Shown in pieces: positions 1-10,287 of a DNA stretch of 64,000 nt (position 1 is its first letter; each line of letters opens with the position of its first letter). The notes under the pieces are model-generated. The model did not search any database. It was not told the origin of the DNA and worked only from the letters and a program-made list of their open reading frames with translations. Origin of the DNA: Alteromonas aquimaris (GTDB taxonomy: Bacteria > Pseudomonadota > Gammaproteobacteria > Enterobacterales > Alteromonadaceae). The position numbers and the translations under genes are program-made. The stretch is from positions 467,613 through 531,612 of the forward strand of contig NZ_JAPFRD010000010.1 in assembly GCF_026183695.1 (NCBI RefSeq). Reading direction: 5' to 3'.

Positions 1-1
1 T

Positions 2-535
2 GCAATTATTGCCTCAGGAATGGTCGCATTCACCACTCATTTGTCTTTGGCCAACCCCAGTGAATATCGTTTAATTGCCTTTGATAACTGTGAAGTAGTA
101 ACTGAACATGAATTAAACGCATCGCAAATCGAAGCTTATAGGGCACTTAAATCTTCAGAAAATAGAATGGAATCGATTTCACAACCTATTCATCTCATTC
201 AAGATGACATTGATAGCTATTCAGAGCAAATAGGCGAATTAACCGAGCGTGCGGTCAAAGAAGAAGGCGATATGCTTTTCATTAATAAAGCACTTCTTAA
301 TGAACAAAAAGCACTAACGGAAAAACTGGAAACCCTAATCAAGGCGCATGAAGCTGACTTTTCCGCTTTAGAAAAGGAGGGACGCCGGATTGAAGTGAGA
401 GCCAGGGAATTCGAAAAACAAGTTCACCCGCTGTTAGAAAATATTAGCTACGACTTCATACGCATCATCGGACCTGAAAATAAAGATGATCCGTATAGTT
501 GTAACAGTAAAAATATCGCCATGTTTAACCTCTAA
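2..535 (+). CDS. Hypothetical exported coiled-coil protein, 5' end outside the window
   Basis: I do not recognise this family. The first ATG is at 20, but the frame stays open to the window edge. Residues before it (AIIASG) together with the following MVAFTTHLSLA look like a signal peptide or membrane helix, so the true start is probably upstream. The middle part, roughly residues 40 to 130 after that ATG, is rich in E, K, L and Q with heptad-like spacing and is probably coiled coil. The C-terminus holds two cysteine-free stretches and one CNSKN segment. It ends just before a GGGTCGGAGTCA palindrome. Exported location is inferred only from the N-terminus. Confidence 0.6.
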   Translation, partial: AIIASGMVAFTTHLSLANPSEYRLIAFDNCEVVTEHELNASQIEAYRALKSSENRMESISQPIHLIQDDIDSYSEQIGELTERAVKEEGDMLFINKALLNEQKALTEKLETLIKAHEADFSALEKEGRRIEVRAREFEKQVHPLLENISYDFIRIIGPENKDDPYSCNSKNIAMFNL

Positions 536-541
536 TTGCAT

Positions 542-591
542 AAAAAGGGGTCGGAGTCATTTAACTAACTTAATTGACTCCGACCCTTTTT
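542..591. repeat. GGGGTCGGAGTCA inverted repeat, REP/MITE-like, also terminator-like
   Basis: An A5-GGGGTCGGAGTCA arm faces a TGACTCCGACCC-T5 arm across an AT-rich loop; the two arms match except for one extra G on the left. The A-run and T-run at the ends would let it work as a terminator in both directions, between the partial gene and the convergent nagZ. From memory, arms of the type GGGGTC(A/G)GAGTCA are common near REP-associated tyrosine transposases in environmental gammaproteobacteria. No such transposase gene is in this window, so the mobile origin is an inference. Confidence 0.7.
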
Positions 592-598
592 GGGCTTT

Positions 599-1594
599 TC
601 ACTGGATGGCTTGCTGCAGGACACTTAATGCAGCCTGATACAACGCCTTGCTTTCTTTAGGTAATTTATGGTGGATTAGCTGACTCAGCCGCGGATTACC
701 AATATGCGTTTGCGACAGATTATCGAGAATATGAGCGGCGCCAGCTGGATTATTACAGGCCAGAATCATGTCGCATCCAGCGTGCATTGCAGCCTCCCCT
801 CTCTGACAATAGTTGCCAGCGACTGTAGCTCCTTCCATGGACAAATCATCTGAAAAAATTACTCCTGAAAAGCCGAATTGTTGCCTGAGCATGGTTTGTA
901 ACCAATACGACGAGAAACCAGCCGGCTCCGGATCTACCGCAGAATAAACGACATGCGCAGGCATAATGGCATCAAGCAGGCCTTCTTCAATACATGCTTT
1001 AAATACGTCCGTATCCTGCTTCAATATTGCATTTAGCGGACGATCATCTACTGGCAGCGCTATATGGGAATCCGCTTCAACACTTCCGTGTCCTGGAAAA
1101 TGTTTACCGGTCGTCGGCATATTCATATGCCGCATACCCGTTAAGAATTCTTTCGCTAAAAAGGTCACATTATCAACGTTATCAGCAAAGGCACGATCGC
1201 CAATAACATTCGACACACCGTTTATGTCCAACACTGGTGCAAAACTTAAATCAATATCCATCAATTTAAGTTCGTAGGCCATAATAATCCCGCACGCTTG
1301 AGCAAGCTTCCCTGCCGCCTCCATTGAGCTAGCGTATTCTATGAGACTTCCCATGGCTGGTAAATGCGTAAACTCATGCCTGAAGCGTTGTACCCGGCCA
1401 CCTTCGTGGTCCACGGCGATAATTAAGGGCGAGGTACTCGCTTTACGAATTTGCTGTATTAGCTCCTGCAGTTGAGATCTATCATGATAATTCCGCGCAA
1501 ATAAAATTATCCCGCCAACCAATGGATGACCAATCATCTCTCGCTCTTGCGCCGTTAATAATTCTGCGGAACAGTCCATCATCAAGGGACCCAT
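599..1594 (-). CDS. nagZ: Beta-N-acetylhexosaminidase NagZ
   Basis: Family GH3 cytoplasmic enzyme that removes N-acetylglucosamine from anhydro-muropeptides during peptidoglycan recycling. Visible are the DHEGGRVQRF segment (about residues 62 to 71), the KHFPGHG loop followed by ADSH with the mobile acid/base histidine (about 164 to 177) and FSDDLSMEGA with the nucleophile aspartate. The ATG at 1594 is preferred over an in-frame TTG at 1630: it gives the family N-terminus MGPLMMD and has AGAGG seven bases upstream. The 331 residues are close to the usual 330 to 340. It is divergent from the acylase gene, with about 75 bases between the two starts. Confidence 0.96.
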   Translation of the reverse strand: MGPLMMDCSAELLTAQEREMIGHPLVGGIILFARNYHDRSQLQELIQQIRKASTSPLIIAVDHEGGRVQRFRHEFTHLPAMGSLIEYASSMEAAGKLAQACGIIMAYELKLMDIDLSFAPVLDINGVSNVIGDRAFADNVDNVTFLAKEFLTGMRHMNMPTTGKHFPGHGSVEADSHIALPVDDRPLNAILKQDTDVFKACIEEGLLDAIMPAHVVYSAVDPEPAGFSSYWLQTMLRQQFGFSGVIFSDDLSMEGATVAGNYCQRGEAAMHAGCDMILACNNPAGAAHILDNLSQTHIGNPRLSQLIHHKLPKESKALYQAALSVLQQAIQ

Positions 1595-1670
1595 CACATA
1601 CCTCTTAAAAAGTAACTTCTCTTCACTCAACGTGTTGGTTAGGATAGACGAAAAAGCTGGAGTTTAACAC

Positions 1671-3956
1671 GTGATTCACTGGATGAAATGGCTGATTATT
1701 GGAATATTGAGCATTGTCTTAGCTACCTCCGTTACGTTGATCATCATTCTTAGATTGAGCCTTCCAACGCTTGATGGTTCACTCACCTCGCCTAACATCA
1801 GTACACAAGGTTCGTTATCGCGGGATACATTAGGGCAGGCTATTATTTCCGCCGAAAACCGCAATGACGCGGCCTATCTACTGGGTCTCGCCCACGCCCA
1901 GGACAGATTAACGCAGATGGACTTGCAACGCCGGGTGGCAGCAGGTGAATTAGCTCAGTGGTTGGGTAGTAACTTAATTGAGATTGATAAAGAAGCCCGT
2001 TTTCATCAATTTCGTCAACGAGCTGATGCAGTCTTTCGCCAGTTAGATGCTGATAATCAGGCGTTGTTAATCGCTTACTCCAAGGGGGTCAATGAGATAA
2101 TTGAGAATTTGACTGCCCCGCCGATGGAATATCTATTGACTGGATTCTCGCCTGCCCGCTGGACGCCCCAAGACAGTATTTTGGTTGCCTATTCTATGTA
2201 TATGGATCTGCAACTTGGGCAGGTAGAACTTGATATGGCCCGAACTGGTGTAATACGCTATTTTGGTACCTCCATGCACAATTTTCTTGCGCAGCCGAGT
2301 CCTTATCAGGCTGCACTTGATTCCAGCGTCATCGCTGATACTCACCCCCCCATTCCCGAATTAAATATTCCCGATAACCTTACCTACGCTCCCACCCTCG
2401 AACCGCTTGATATAGGCAGTAACAACTGGGCAGTAACAGGTGCGCTAACCCGAACTGGCAGCGGTATGTTAGCGAACGATATGCACTTAGGATTACGCGT
2501 GCCCATTATCTGGTACCGCACTCAATTGAACTACCAACGTGACGATAAAAATGTCCAGCTAACTGGCGTCTCTCTGCCTGGATTGCCCGGTGTAGTGGTA
2601 GGAACAAATGGCGCAATAGCCTGGGGATTTACCAATTCAAACCTGGATAATGTTGACTGGGTTGAGCTGACCGAATCTACCAAAACAAGTATGTTTGTGG
2701 AACGCATTGAGGCAGGCGAGAGCCAACATGATTACGAGTTAGAGATGAGCCCATATGGTCCCGTCAAAAATATCGACGGCAAACGGTATGCATTGACCTG
2801 GGTAGCGCATTTTCCCTACGCGGTAAATTTGAATATTACTAATTTAGATCTTGCCCAATCGGTAGATGAAGCCCTTGAGCTGGCTAAAAGCATGGCTATA
2901 CCAGCGCAAAACTTTGTGGTTGTAGATAAAAATGGCAATACCGCGTGGATGCCTGGTGGTGCCGTCTCAGCGCGTCCCACCCCCTCCTTGAGTGCAATAA
3001 CTGAAGAACAGTGGCACGAAGGCTGGGCACACAACGAAACACATCTTCCTACGGTGAAAAACCCATTCCACAACAGGATATGGACAGCAAATTCGCGGGT
3101 GATATCTGTTGAGCAATTATCACGTTTCGGTGATGGCGGTTATGCATTAGGTGCACGGGCTAAACAAATTAAACAACGTCTATTCGAAAAAGAAGTGTTT
3201 GACGAAAGCGACTTTTACGCTATTCAACTAGACAATAAAGCCGAGTTTTTATCCCCCTGGCAGCAACACTTGTTATCGTTGTTGCAAACAGCACCAAATC
3301 GATATGCTGAGGATATTCAAGCACTCAAAAATTGGCAGAGCTGCGCGTGTGAATCGTCGGTTGGATACACTTTGGTAAGACGATACCGCTCAGCGGTTAT
3401 CGATGCAGTGTTCAGCCCCATATTCAGCACGCTGCGTGAGAAGGGAATAGATCCAGCACCATTACATCGAAAAATTGAACCCGCATTGTGGCAACTGATC
3501 ACGCAACAACCTGGAAGTTGGCTGCCTGCTGAACAAAAGTCATGGAGTACATATTTAATAGCGCAGTATGATGAGGCTAAGCGGAGATTGTTTAAGAAAC
3601 ATAACACCCAGTCACTTGCCGAGTTAAATTGGGGAGAAATAAACGCCTTGCAAGTGAACCATCCTTTCGCAAAACAAATCCCGCCGCTGGCGAATTATTT
3701 GAATATGGAGAAAGTAAAAGGGTATGGTGATAGTTACATGCCTGCAGTACAACTTCCAGCGTTTGGGGCGTCCCAACGCTTTTTCGTTCAACCTAAACAT
3801 CTGGAAAAAGCGATAATGACCATTCCCGGTGGTCAATCGGGCCACCCACTCTCCCCGTATTATAAAACAGGGTTTGATGATTATGCGCAGCATCGCTCTA
3901 CGCCGCTGTTGCCAGGGGAAATTGAGCATACCCTTATCATCACGCCGAGAAATTAG
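1671..3956 (+). CDS. Penicillin acylase family protein (penicillin G amidase / AHL acylase type)
   Basis: An N-terminal nucleophile hydrolase of the S45 family, which hydrolyses amides such as beta-lactam side chains or acyl-homoserine lactones; the substrate cannot be told from sequence. Residues 5 to 27 form an N-terminal hydrophobic segment for export or anchoring. The alpha part carries GLAHAQDRLTQMDL. The self-cleavage site and catalytic serine are in GSNNWAVTG near residue 250, followed by ANDMHLGLRVP, and LPGLPGVVVGTNGAIAWG. The start is GTG at 1671, with GGAG eight bases before it; ATG at 1683 is an alternative. The 761 residues fit a full-length precursor. It has no evident operon partner. 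Confidence 0.9.
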   Translation: MIHWMKWLIIGILSIVLATSVTLIIILRLSLPTLDGSLTSPNISTQGSLSRDTLGQAIISAENRNDAAYLLGLAHAQDRLTQMDLQRRVAAGELAQWLGSNLIEIDKEARFHQFRQRADAVFRQLDADNQALLIAYSKGVNEIIENLTAPPMEYLLTGFSPARWTPQDSILVAYSMYMDLQLGQVELDMARTGVIRYFGTSMHNFLAQPSPYQAALDSSVIADTHPPIPELNIPDNLTYAPTLEPLDIGSNNWAVTGALTRTGSGMLANDMHLGLRVPIIWYRTQLNYQRDDKNVQLTGVSLPGLPGVVVGTNGAIAWGFTNSNLDNVDWVELTESTKTSMFVERIEAGESQHDYELEMSPYGPVKNIDGKRYALTWVAHFPYAVNLNITNLDLAQSVDEALELAKSMAIPAQNFVVVDKNGNTAWMPGGAVSARPTPSLSAITEEQWHEGWAHNETHLPTVKNPFHNRIWTANSRVISVEQLSRFGDGGYALGARAKQIKQRLFEKEVFDESDFYAIQLDNKAEFLSPWQQHLLSLLQTAPNRYAEDIQALKNWQSCACESSVGYTLVRRYRSAVIDAVFSPIFSTLREKGIDPAPLHRKIEPALWQLITQQPGSWLPAEQKSWSTYLIAQYDEAKRRLFKKHNTQSLAELNWGEINALQVNHPFAKQIPPLANYLNMEKVKGYGDSYMPAVQLPAFGASQRFFVQPKHLEKAIMTIPGGQSGHPLSPYYKTGFDDYAQHRSTPLLPGEIEHTLIITPRN

Positions 3957-3962
3957 TAGAAA

Positions 3963-3984
3963 ACGGGCGGCGTATGCCGTCCGT
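3963..3984 (-). terminator. Intrinsic terminator of the 3997-4569 gene
   Basis: Nine-base-pair stem (ACGGGCGGC / GCCGTCCGT, one G-U wobble) around GTAT. Read on the minus strand, the stem is followed by TTTT at 3962 to 3959, so it should end the minus-strand transcript in the gap between two convergent genes. Confidence 0.6.
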
Positions 3985-3996
3985 GTAGGTTGCAAT

Positions 3997-4569
3997 CTAT
4001 TGGGTTAACTCATCGCTTTTTTCGTTCTCGGTCTGCTGCTGGTAACGCTCCATCCACATTGATTTAGCCTTTTTAATCTCAGCTTCGCCAGGCGCGGCGC
4101 CATCTGACAGTGTCGAAGCAATGTTCATGACGATTTGATCACGTTTTGCCAGTAGCCGTTCCGCATTGGCAAAAAGATCCCTTGCTTCAGGATACTTTTC
4201 CTTTAACGACTCAATGCCCTTTAGGGCGTAAAAGCGCTGTTCGAATTCATCATTAAATAAGCTCCGCTTAGCATTAAACTTGACGTATTCTTTTGCTTGG
4301 CGCGAGTCTAAGTAAGCAAGATCGGAGGCTGGCAGTTGCGCCGCTTCAGCGACCTCTTTCGCCTTTTCAAGCCAATATGCGACCTTATCCGGGTCATTTT
4401 CTAACACCCCTTGTTTTATGCCTTCCTGCAAATCAGTGGCATGCAAAATATCCATGACCGTAATGACGGGAACAACTTCATCGCTGGCTGATTCTCTCGA
4501 TAACCATCCAAACCAACCTACAACGGTAATCGTTAACACCAACAAACCGACTAACGCCAAACGCTTCAT
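3997..4569 (-). CDS. Hypothetical protein with an N-terminal membrane anchor
   Basis: I do not recognise the family. The ATG at 4569 (MKRLALVGLLVL) has GGAG upstream at good spacing, so a longer open frame reaching 4827 is not used. The 190-residue product has a hydrophobic segment at about residues 4 to 23 (signal anchor or signal peptide). The rest is charged and mostly helical, with many A, E, K and R residues and two DQ/LAKR-type segments, and its C-terminus is acidic and Q-rich. No cysteine pair, lipobox or catalytic motif is seen. It is a single gene, convergent with the acylase gene and followed by a terminator. Confidence 0.75.
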   Translation of the reverse strand: MKRLALVGLLVLTITVVGWFGWLSRESASDEVVPVITVMDILHATDLQEGIKQGVLENDPDKVAYWLEKAKEVAEAAQLPASDLAYLDSRQAKEYVKFNAKRSLFNDEFEQRFYALKGIESLKEKYPEARDLFANAERLLAKRDQIVMNIASTLSDGAAPGEAEIKKAKSMWMERYQQQTENEKSDELTQ

Positions 4570-4990
4570 GTCATCTCCACTATCATAAAAATTTATTTGG
4601 CAATTTAGCATAGTTGAGAGACAAAAATAGTACTGCGGTGAATATTTGGACGGGTAAATTGGTTTAATAGTCGAATTATTATTCCACGCAATCGAGATAA
4701 CCATTTTACGCTGTTTACTTGACGCCAGAATGAGGCTCCAGTATTTCAATGCATCTTGCTCAAACGCTTTGCTCGTATGAAATAAAACGGAAGCGATATC
4801 ACTTGAAAGCCACAGATGTAAAAACACGGGATGTTAAACAGGAGTAAGGCAAATCACAGGTTGTGATAAGAAGCGGCGGCTAAAATTGCGCGTGATACTT
4901 ATTCAGTTGATACATATCTAACGCTCAAATCAGGTATTAGCCGAACGCACATGTATGTAAACTGCAAATCCATTTGGTTAGCCCTTGCAT
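4570..4990. other. Gene-free gap between the 190-residue protein and the ihfA terminator
   Basis: About 420 bases without a credible gene. It should carry the promoter of the minus-strand gene ending at 3997, but I found no convincing -35/-10 pair. An ATCACA-GGT-TGTGAT dyad lies at 4854 to 4868. Nothing else stands out. Confidence 0.5.
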
Positions 4991-4991
4991 A

Positions 4992-5024
4992 AAAAAACAG
5001 TCGAATTTACGTCGACTGTTTTTT
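4992..5024. terminator. Bidirectional terminator after ihfA
   Basis: Arms AAAAAACAGTCGA and TCGACTGTTTTTT pair perfectly around a seven-base loop. The A and T runs allow termination in both directions. It closes the long minus-strand operon ending with ihfA, whose stop lies about 30 bases away. Confidence 0.85.
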
Positions 5025-5052
5025 ATATTAATGATAGAGAAACTAAACGGTA

Positions 5053-5349
5053 TTACTCATTGGGTTTGGAGTTTTCAACCCGGCTTTTTAATTTTTGTCC
5101 GGGTCTGAAGGTTACCACCCTTCTGGCTTTAATGGGGATATCTTCACCAGTCTTAGGATTTCGACCAGGGCGTTCATTTTTATCCCTCAGATCAAAGTTA
5201 CCAAAACCTGATAGTTTCACTTGTTCACCTGATTCAAGTGCCGCTTTTATTTCCTCAAAAAAAGCTTCTACTAAATCTTTTGCATCACGCTTGTTTATGC
5301 CTAATTTTTCGAATAAGTGTTCAGCCATCTCGGCTTTGGTCAATGCCAT
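5053..5349 (-). CDS. ihfA: Integration host factor subunit alpha
   Basis: DNA-bending HU/IHF family protein that acts as a heterodimer with IhfB in recombination, replication and transcription. The 98-residue length and the sequence [17 protein letters not shown] are typical of the alpha subunit. The beta-arm carries the family motif [15 protein letters not shown] (about residues 62 to 76), with the intercalating proline in it. Its start lies three bases after the pheT stop, the same pheST-ihfA arrangement as in enterobacteria, so it should be cotranscribed with pheT. Confidence 0.98.
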   Translation of the reverse strand: MALTKAEMAEHLFEKLGINKRDAKDLVEAFFEEIKAALESGEQVKLSGFGNFDLRDKNERPGRNPKTGEDIPIKARRVVTFRPGQKLKSRVENSKPNE

Positions 5350-5352
5350 AGT

Positions 5353-7740
5353 CTACTCTCTTAACGCTGCCTCAAACTCTGACTCCAGTCCTGAAATAAC
5401 CGCATTAACGGCTTGTTGTATTTCAGATTCTTCTAAAGTTTTGTCTGTATCCTGCAAAATAAGCGTCATTGCCAGGCTTTTGTAGCCGGGTTCAATTCCA
5501 CTACCTTTATATACGTCGAACAAGTTTAGGCCAACTAGTTGATTTACGCCAATTTTTTCTACGAATTTTAGTATATCCCCTACCGCGATGTCATCTTTAA
5601 CTGTAATGGCGATATCACGACGGTTTGCGGGATAGCGAGAAATGGGTTTTGCTTGTGGCAAATTACGCGTATTAATCTCGCTAAGATCAAGTTCAAATAC
5701 AAAAACCCGACCATTTAATCCAAGCAACTTCATGAATTGTGGATGAATTGCGCCAATCACGCCAACTTTTTTACCATTAAATTCTATATCCGCGGCCATG
5801 CCAGGGTGAAACGTAGATTGCGAAGATGAAACGAACGTGAATTCAGAACCCTTGCCTGTCTGTGCTAATAAGGCTTCGACATCACCTTTGATATCATAAA
5901 AATCAAATGCGTTATCATCTAAATCCCAATGTTCTACATTACGTTTGCCCACAATCAAACCACCTATCACGGGCGTTTGTATAACACCATTAGGGGCGGC
6001 CTCATCAGCGACGAATTTTAATCCCGTTTCGAAAAAGCGAATGCGTGATTGTTGACGCTTTTGATTGTAAGCAGCGGCACCGAGCAAGCCTGGGATAACA
6101 CTGACTCGCATGACTGACATGTCAGAAGATATCGGATGCGGGAGTGTCAGCGAAGCGATATCTGGGTAAAGTGTTTGCTGTATTTTAGGGTCTACGAAGG
6201 AATAGGTAATGGCTTCCTGGTAACCTCGCTGTAATAATACGGATTTTAATTGGGCGTCAGATAATTGCGCCTCCTTTGCCGGCAACATTTGTAAGTGTGC
6301 CGTTGGCGCTACATCAGGAATATTGTTGTATCCATAAATACGCGCAACTTCTTCAATTAAGTCTTCTTCAATAGCGATATCGAAACGGTAGCTAGGAACA
6401 ATGGTATTCCATTTTTCATTCGCATAGGTGGTGGCCAAACCCAATCGAGAAAGTAACTGCGTGACTTTTGCTGGGTCAATTTCTATTCCTAAAACCCGAT
6501 TCAACCTGTCTTGGCGTAAGGTCACTGCATTTACTTGCGGCAACAAAGTTTCCTCCACCGCTTCCACCACAGGACCGGCCTCTCCTCCGCAGATTTGCAA
6601 GATTAATGCAGTGGCTCGTTCCATGGCTCTATGCTGGAGTTGGGGATCTACACCGCGTTCATAGCGATGTGACGCATCGGTATGTAAACCGTACTGGCGC
6701 GCCCGACCCATAATGACATCACGACTGAAAAATGCACTTTCCAACAGGATATCTTTCGTGTCAGATGAGACGCCAGAATCTAAACCGCCAAACACACCCG
6801 CCATTGCCAAGGCTTTGTTATCATCTGCAATGACTAACGTGTTATCAGACAATTCAACGGTAGTCTCATCTAACAGCGTTAATGATTCACCCTGTTTTGC
6901 CATTCTAACCTGGACGCCACCTTCAATTTTATTTAAATCAAAGGCGTGCATGGGTTGCCCCAGCTCTAACAAGACAAAATTCGTTACATCAACTATGGGA
7001 TCTATGCTACGTACACCACATCGGCGTAGTTTTTCGGTTAACCATAGTGGCGATGAGGCCGTAACGTTAACGTTTTTCACTACTCGGCCAAGGTAGCGCG
7101 GACACCCCTTAGGCGCATTCAGTGCTACTGATAACTTGGCCTCGATTGCAGGTTCAACAGCCGGTACTTCGGGTTCATTCACATCAAGTTCATTAAGTAC
7201 TGCAACTTCACGTGCCACACCTCGAATGCTCAGGCAGTCTGCCCGATTCGGTGTCAAATCTACTTCTATCGTTAAATCATCGAGATTTAAATAATCACGG
7301 ATATCCCGACCAATAGGGGCATCAGCAGGCAATTCGATGATACCTGAATGATCGTCACTGATTCCCAATTCAGAAAAACTGCATAACATGCCCATTGAAG
7401 GTTCGCCACGCAATTTGGCCTTTTTGATCTTAAAATCGCCCGGTAGTACAGCTCCCACAACCGCTACGGCGACCATCAAACCTTCACGGCAGTTGGGTGC
7501 TCCACAAACAATATCGAGCAGATCGCCTTCACCAACATCCACTTTTGTAACGCGAAGCTTATCGGCATTCGGATGTTGGCCGCACTCTACGACCTTACCT
7601 ACTTTTACGCCCTCAAACTCACCCGCGACCGGTTCTACACCATCTACTTCAAGGCCCGCCATACTAAGTTGCTCAGACAACGTTGCAGTTGGCACTGCCG
7701 GGTTAACCCACTCTCTTAACCATTTTTCACTGAACTTCAT
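5353..7740 (-). CDS. pheT: Phenylalanyl-tRNA synthetase beta subunit
   Basis: Beta chain of the alpha2-beta2 enzyme that charges tRNA-Phe. Domains in order: an EMAP/tRNA-binding domain (about 40 to 150, with [16 protein letters not shown]), the B3/B4 editing domain (about 210 to 380), B5 (about 400 to 470), a synthetase-like core, and a C-terminal ferredoxin-fold anticodon-binding domain (about 700 to 795, with [12 protein letters not shown]). The 795 residues equal the usual enterobacterial length. It follows pheS by 12 bases and precedes ihfA by 3, so the three form one unit. Confidence 0.98.
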   Translation of the reverse strand: MKFSEKWLREWVNPAVPTATLSEQLSMAGLEVDGVEPVAGEFEGVKVGKVVECGQHPNADKLRVTKVDVGEGDLLDIVCGAPNCREGLMVAVAVVGAVLPGDFKIKKAKLRGEPSMGMLCSFSELGISDDHSGIIELPADAPIGRDIRDYLNLDDLTIEVDLTPNRADCLSIRGVAREVAVLNELDVNEPEVPAVEPAIEAKLSVALNAPKGCPRYLGRVVKNVNVTASSPLWLTEKLRRCGVRSIDPIVDVTNFVLLELGQPMHAFDLNKIEGGVQVRMAKQGESLTLLDETTVELSDNTLVIADDNKALAMAGVFGGLDSGVSSDTKDILLESAFFSRDVIMGRARQYGLHTDASHRYERGVDPQLQHRAMERATALILQICGGEAGPVVEAVEETLLPQVNAVTLRQDRLNRVLGIEIDPAKVTQLLSRLGLATTYANEKWNTIVPSYRFDIAIEEDLIEEVARIYGYNNIPDVAPTAHLQMLPAKEAQLSDAQLKSVLLQRGYQEAITYSFVDPKIQQTLYPDIASLTLPHPISSDMSVMRVSVIPGLLGAAAYNQKRQQSRIRFFETGLKFVADEAAPNGVIQTPVIGGLIVGKRNVEHWDLDDNAFDFYDIKGDVEALLAQTGKGSEFTFVSSSQSTFHPGMAADIEFNGKKVGVIGAIHPQFMKLLGLNGRVFVFELDLSEINTRNLPQAKPISRYPANRRDIAITVKDDIAVGDILKFVEKIGVNQLVGLNLFDVYKGSGIEPGYKSLAMTLILQDTDKTLEESEIQQAVNAVISGLESEFEAALRE

Positions 7741-7752
7741 TAGTCACTTGCC

Positions 7753-8760
<1,008 letters not shown>

Positions 8761-8855
8761 TTAACAGTCAGCCTAAAAATTCAAAAAGCGTAGTTTACAC
8801 GACAGGCTGTTCCCATCGCTACCTGTTCACGCAGATAATCAAAAATTTTATGCAT

Positions 8856-8861
8856 ATTATA
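8856..8861 (-). promoter_or_regulatory. Probable pheST-ihfA promoter (-10 box)
   Basis: A perfect TATAAT on the minus strand lies between the rplT terminator and pheS. No good -35 sits 16 to 18 bases upstream (TTTCGT-like only). Its place after a terminator supports a separate pheST transcript. Confidence 0.5.
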
Positions 8862-8882
8862 GAAATTTCGGCCCTACAACGA

Positions 8883-8913
8883 AAAACGGCGAACCATCCT
8901 GGTTCGCCGTTTT
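8883..8913. terminator. Terminator after rplT
   Basis: AAAACGGCGAACC and GGTTCGCCGTTTT form a perfect 13-base-pair stem around ATCCT, followed on the minus strand by a T5 run. It separates the infC-rpmI-rplT transcript from pheST. Confidence 0.85.
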
Positions 8914-8944
8914 CCGAAAGAACTTAAACTTAATTAGTTAATAA

Positions 8945-9301
8945 TTAAGCTAACGCGCCTTTAGCCGCTTCGACTAATGCGCTAAATGCTGCTTTGTCAT
9001 GTACTGCGATGTCGGCAAGGATCTTACGATCAATTTCGACAGACGCTTTCTTCAAACCGTTTATGAAACGGCTATATGACATACCATTATGACGAGCTGC
9101 CGCGTTGATACGTGCAATCCACAATTGACGGAATTGACGTTTACGCTGACGACGGTCACGATAAGCATACTGACCAGCTTTAGTTACAGCCTGTACAGCT
9201 ACGCGATATACGCGACTACGAGCGCCGTAATAACCTTTAGCTTGCTTTAGAACTTTTTTATGACGGGCACGTGCGATAGTACCGCGTTTTACTCTAGCCA
9301 T
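8945..9301 (-). CDS. rplT: 50S ribosomal protein L20
   Basis: Early-assembly 23S rRNA-binding protein. The 118 residues match the family length. The highly basic N-terminus ([20 protein letters not shown]) and the [20 protein letters not shown] segment are diagnostic. In enterobacteria L20 also represses rpmI-rplT translation by binding upstream of rpmI. It follows rpmI by 17 bases in the conserved infC-rpmI-rplT order. Confidence 0.99.
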   Translation of the reverse strand: MARVKRGTIARARHKKVLKQAKGYYGARSRVYRVAVQAVTKAGQYAYRDRRQRKRQFRQLWIARINAAARHNGMSYSRFINGLKKASVEIDRKILADIAVHDKAAFSALVEAAKGALA

Positions 9302-9318
9302 TATTCAGTCTCCTCGTC

Positions 9319-9516
9319 TTAAACGTATGGCAACATACGCTGTACCAATTTGGTATCAGCATCATGAACCAGTTTTTTGCCACGTAAGTGACGTTTACGC
9401 TTAGTACTCTTCTTAGTCAGAATGTGACGTAAGTGAGACTGTTTACTTTTGAAGCGACCAGAGCCAGTCTTTTTAAAGCGCTTGGCTGCTCCACTGTTAG
9501 ATTTCATTTTAGGCAT
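9319..9516 (-). CDS. rpmI: 50S ribosomal protein L35
   Basis: A 65-residue basic ribosomal protein with the typical [20 protein letters not shown] start and [14 protein letters not shown] core. A gap of about 115 bases separates it from infC. In E. coli the equivalent stretch holds the L20-binding pseudoknot that couples rpmI and rplT control; I could not confirm such a fold here by eye. It is translated from the same message as infC and rplT. Confidence 0.98.
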   Translation of the reverse strand: MPKMKSNSGAAKRFKKTGSGRFKSKQSHLRHILTKKSTKRKRHLRGKKLVHDADTKLVQRMLPYV

Positions 9517-9632
9517 TGCTAAAACTCCGCATTGTTTAATATCGGCTTATGTGATGTGCAGTCATCATATCACCGGTTACATTTGCAGCAGGGTGTTTCG
9601 GGGTGCAGAATCCTGAAAACTTTAGACCACTA

Positions 9633-10172
9633 CTACTTCTTAATTGGGGCGAGCACCATGATCATCTGTCTGCCTTCCACCCTTCTGGGGAAAGACTCAC
9701 AGTTAGCAATGTCTTCCAATTCGGTTTTAACCCGATTCAGTAAGTCGATGCCAATATCCTGATGCGCCATTTCACGACCGCGGAAGCGGATTGTGACCTT
9801 GGCTTTGTCACCACCTTCCAGAAAGCGACGCAGGTTGCGCAGTTTTACCTGGTAATCGCCTTCATCAGTGCCAGGGCGAAATTTAATCTCCTTGACCTGA
9901 ATTTGCTTTTGCTTTTTCTTTTGCTCTTTCTGAGCCTTGCTTTTTTCAAAGAGGAATTTGCCATAGTCCATAACCTTACAGACTGGCGGCTCAGCATTCG
10001 GACTAATTTCGACCAGATCCAGATTTACTTCTTCTGCTTTTTTCAAAGCTTCTGAAATCGGTACTACCCCAATCTGTTCACCTTCTACACCAATGAGTCG
10101 AACTTCATTGACTTTGATTTCATCGTTAATGCGGGCTTTATCGCCCTGAGCCTTATTATTAGCGCCTTTAAT
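9633..10172 (-). CDS. infC: Translation initiation factor IF-3 with an ATT start codon
   Basis: IF-3 binds the 30S subunit and rejects initiation at non-canonical codons and tRNAs. The reading frame has no ATG, GTG or TTG at the right place. Extending it upstream reaches ATT at 10172 to 10170, with GGAGG at 10185 to 10181 giving seven to eight bases of spacing. The result is a 179-residue protein beginning (M)[18 protein letters not shown], matching the family N-terminal domain. The C-terminal domain carries [19 protein letters not shown] and ends [14 protein letters not shown]...VLAPIKK. An AUU start with autoregulation is the classical infC feature. A truncated call from TTG at 10046 would lose 42 residues. 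Confidence 0.96.
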   Translation of the reverse strand: MKGANNKAQGDKARINDEIKVNEVRLIGVEGEQIGVVPISEALKKAEEVNLDLVEISPNAEPPVCKVMDYGKFLFEKSKAQKEQKKKQKQIQVKEIKFRPGTDEGDYQVKLRNLRRFLEGGDKAKVTIRFRGREMAHQDIGIDLLNRVKTELEDIANCESFPRRVEGRQMIMVLAPIKK

Positions 10173-10260
10173 GTGCTATTCCTCCAAAAATTAAAATCCA
10201 ACGCCCAAAACCATTCCATTGTGGTCGGGGCACCGTCGTGGCACAGCGAGTATACCACTA

Positions 10261-10286
10261 ATCTTAATCTGATATCAGATTAAGAT
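10261..10286. repeat. 26-bp perfect palindrome between thrS and infC
   Basis: ATCTTAATCTGAT-ATCAGATTAAGAT is a perfect 26-base palindrome that ends one base before the thrS stop codon. It has no following T-run on either strand. Its downstream half overlaps a weak candidate promoter for infC (CTGATA, 18 bases, TATACT with extended GG). It could be a protein-binding site or a transcript-processing hairpin; the function is not shown by the sequence. Confidence 0.6.
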
Positions 10287-10287
10287 A

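Noticed and set aside
3624..3995. Minus-strand 123-residue frame antisense to the acylase gene
   Set aside because: A shadow of a certain gene; the acylase frame explains the composition.
4570..4827. Upstream extension of the 3997-4569 gene to a 276-residue frame
   Set aside because: The extra residues look random and the ATG at 4569 has a good ribosome site and begins a clear membrane anchor.
4854..4868. ATCACA-GGT-TGTGAT dyad, looked like a CRP site
   Set aside because: CRP sites have TGTGA-N6-TCACA; here the halves are in the opposite order and only three bases apart.
8778..8855. A 25-codon Phe/Tyr-containing frame before pheS, like an attenuation leader peptide
   Set aside because: Its ATG touches the -10 box, so it would not lie in the transcript, and it has no ribosome site or following attenuator.
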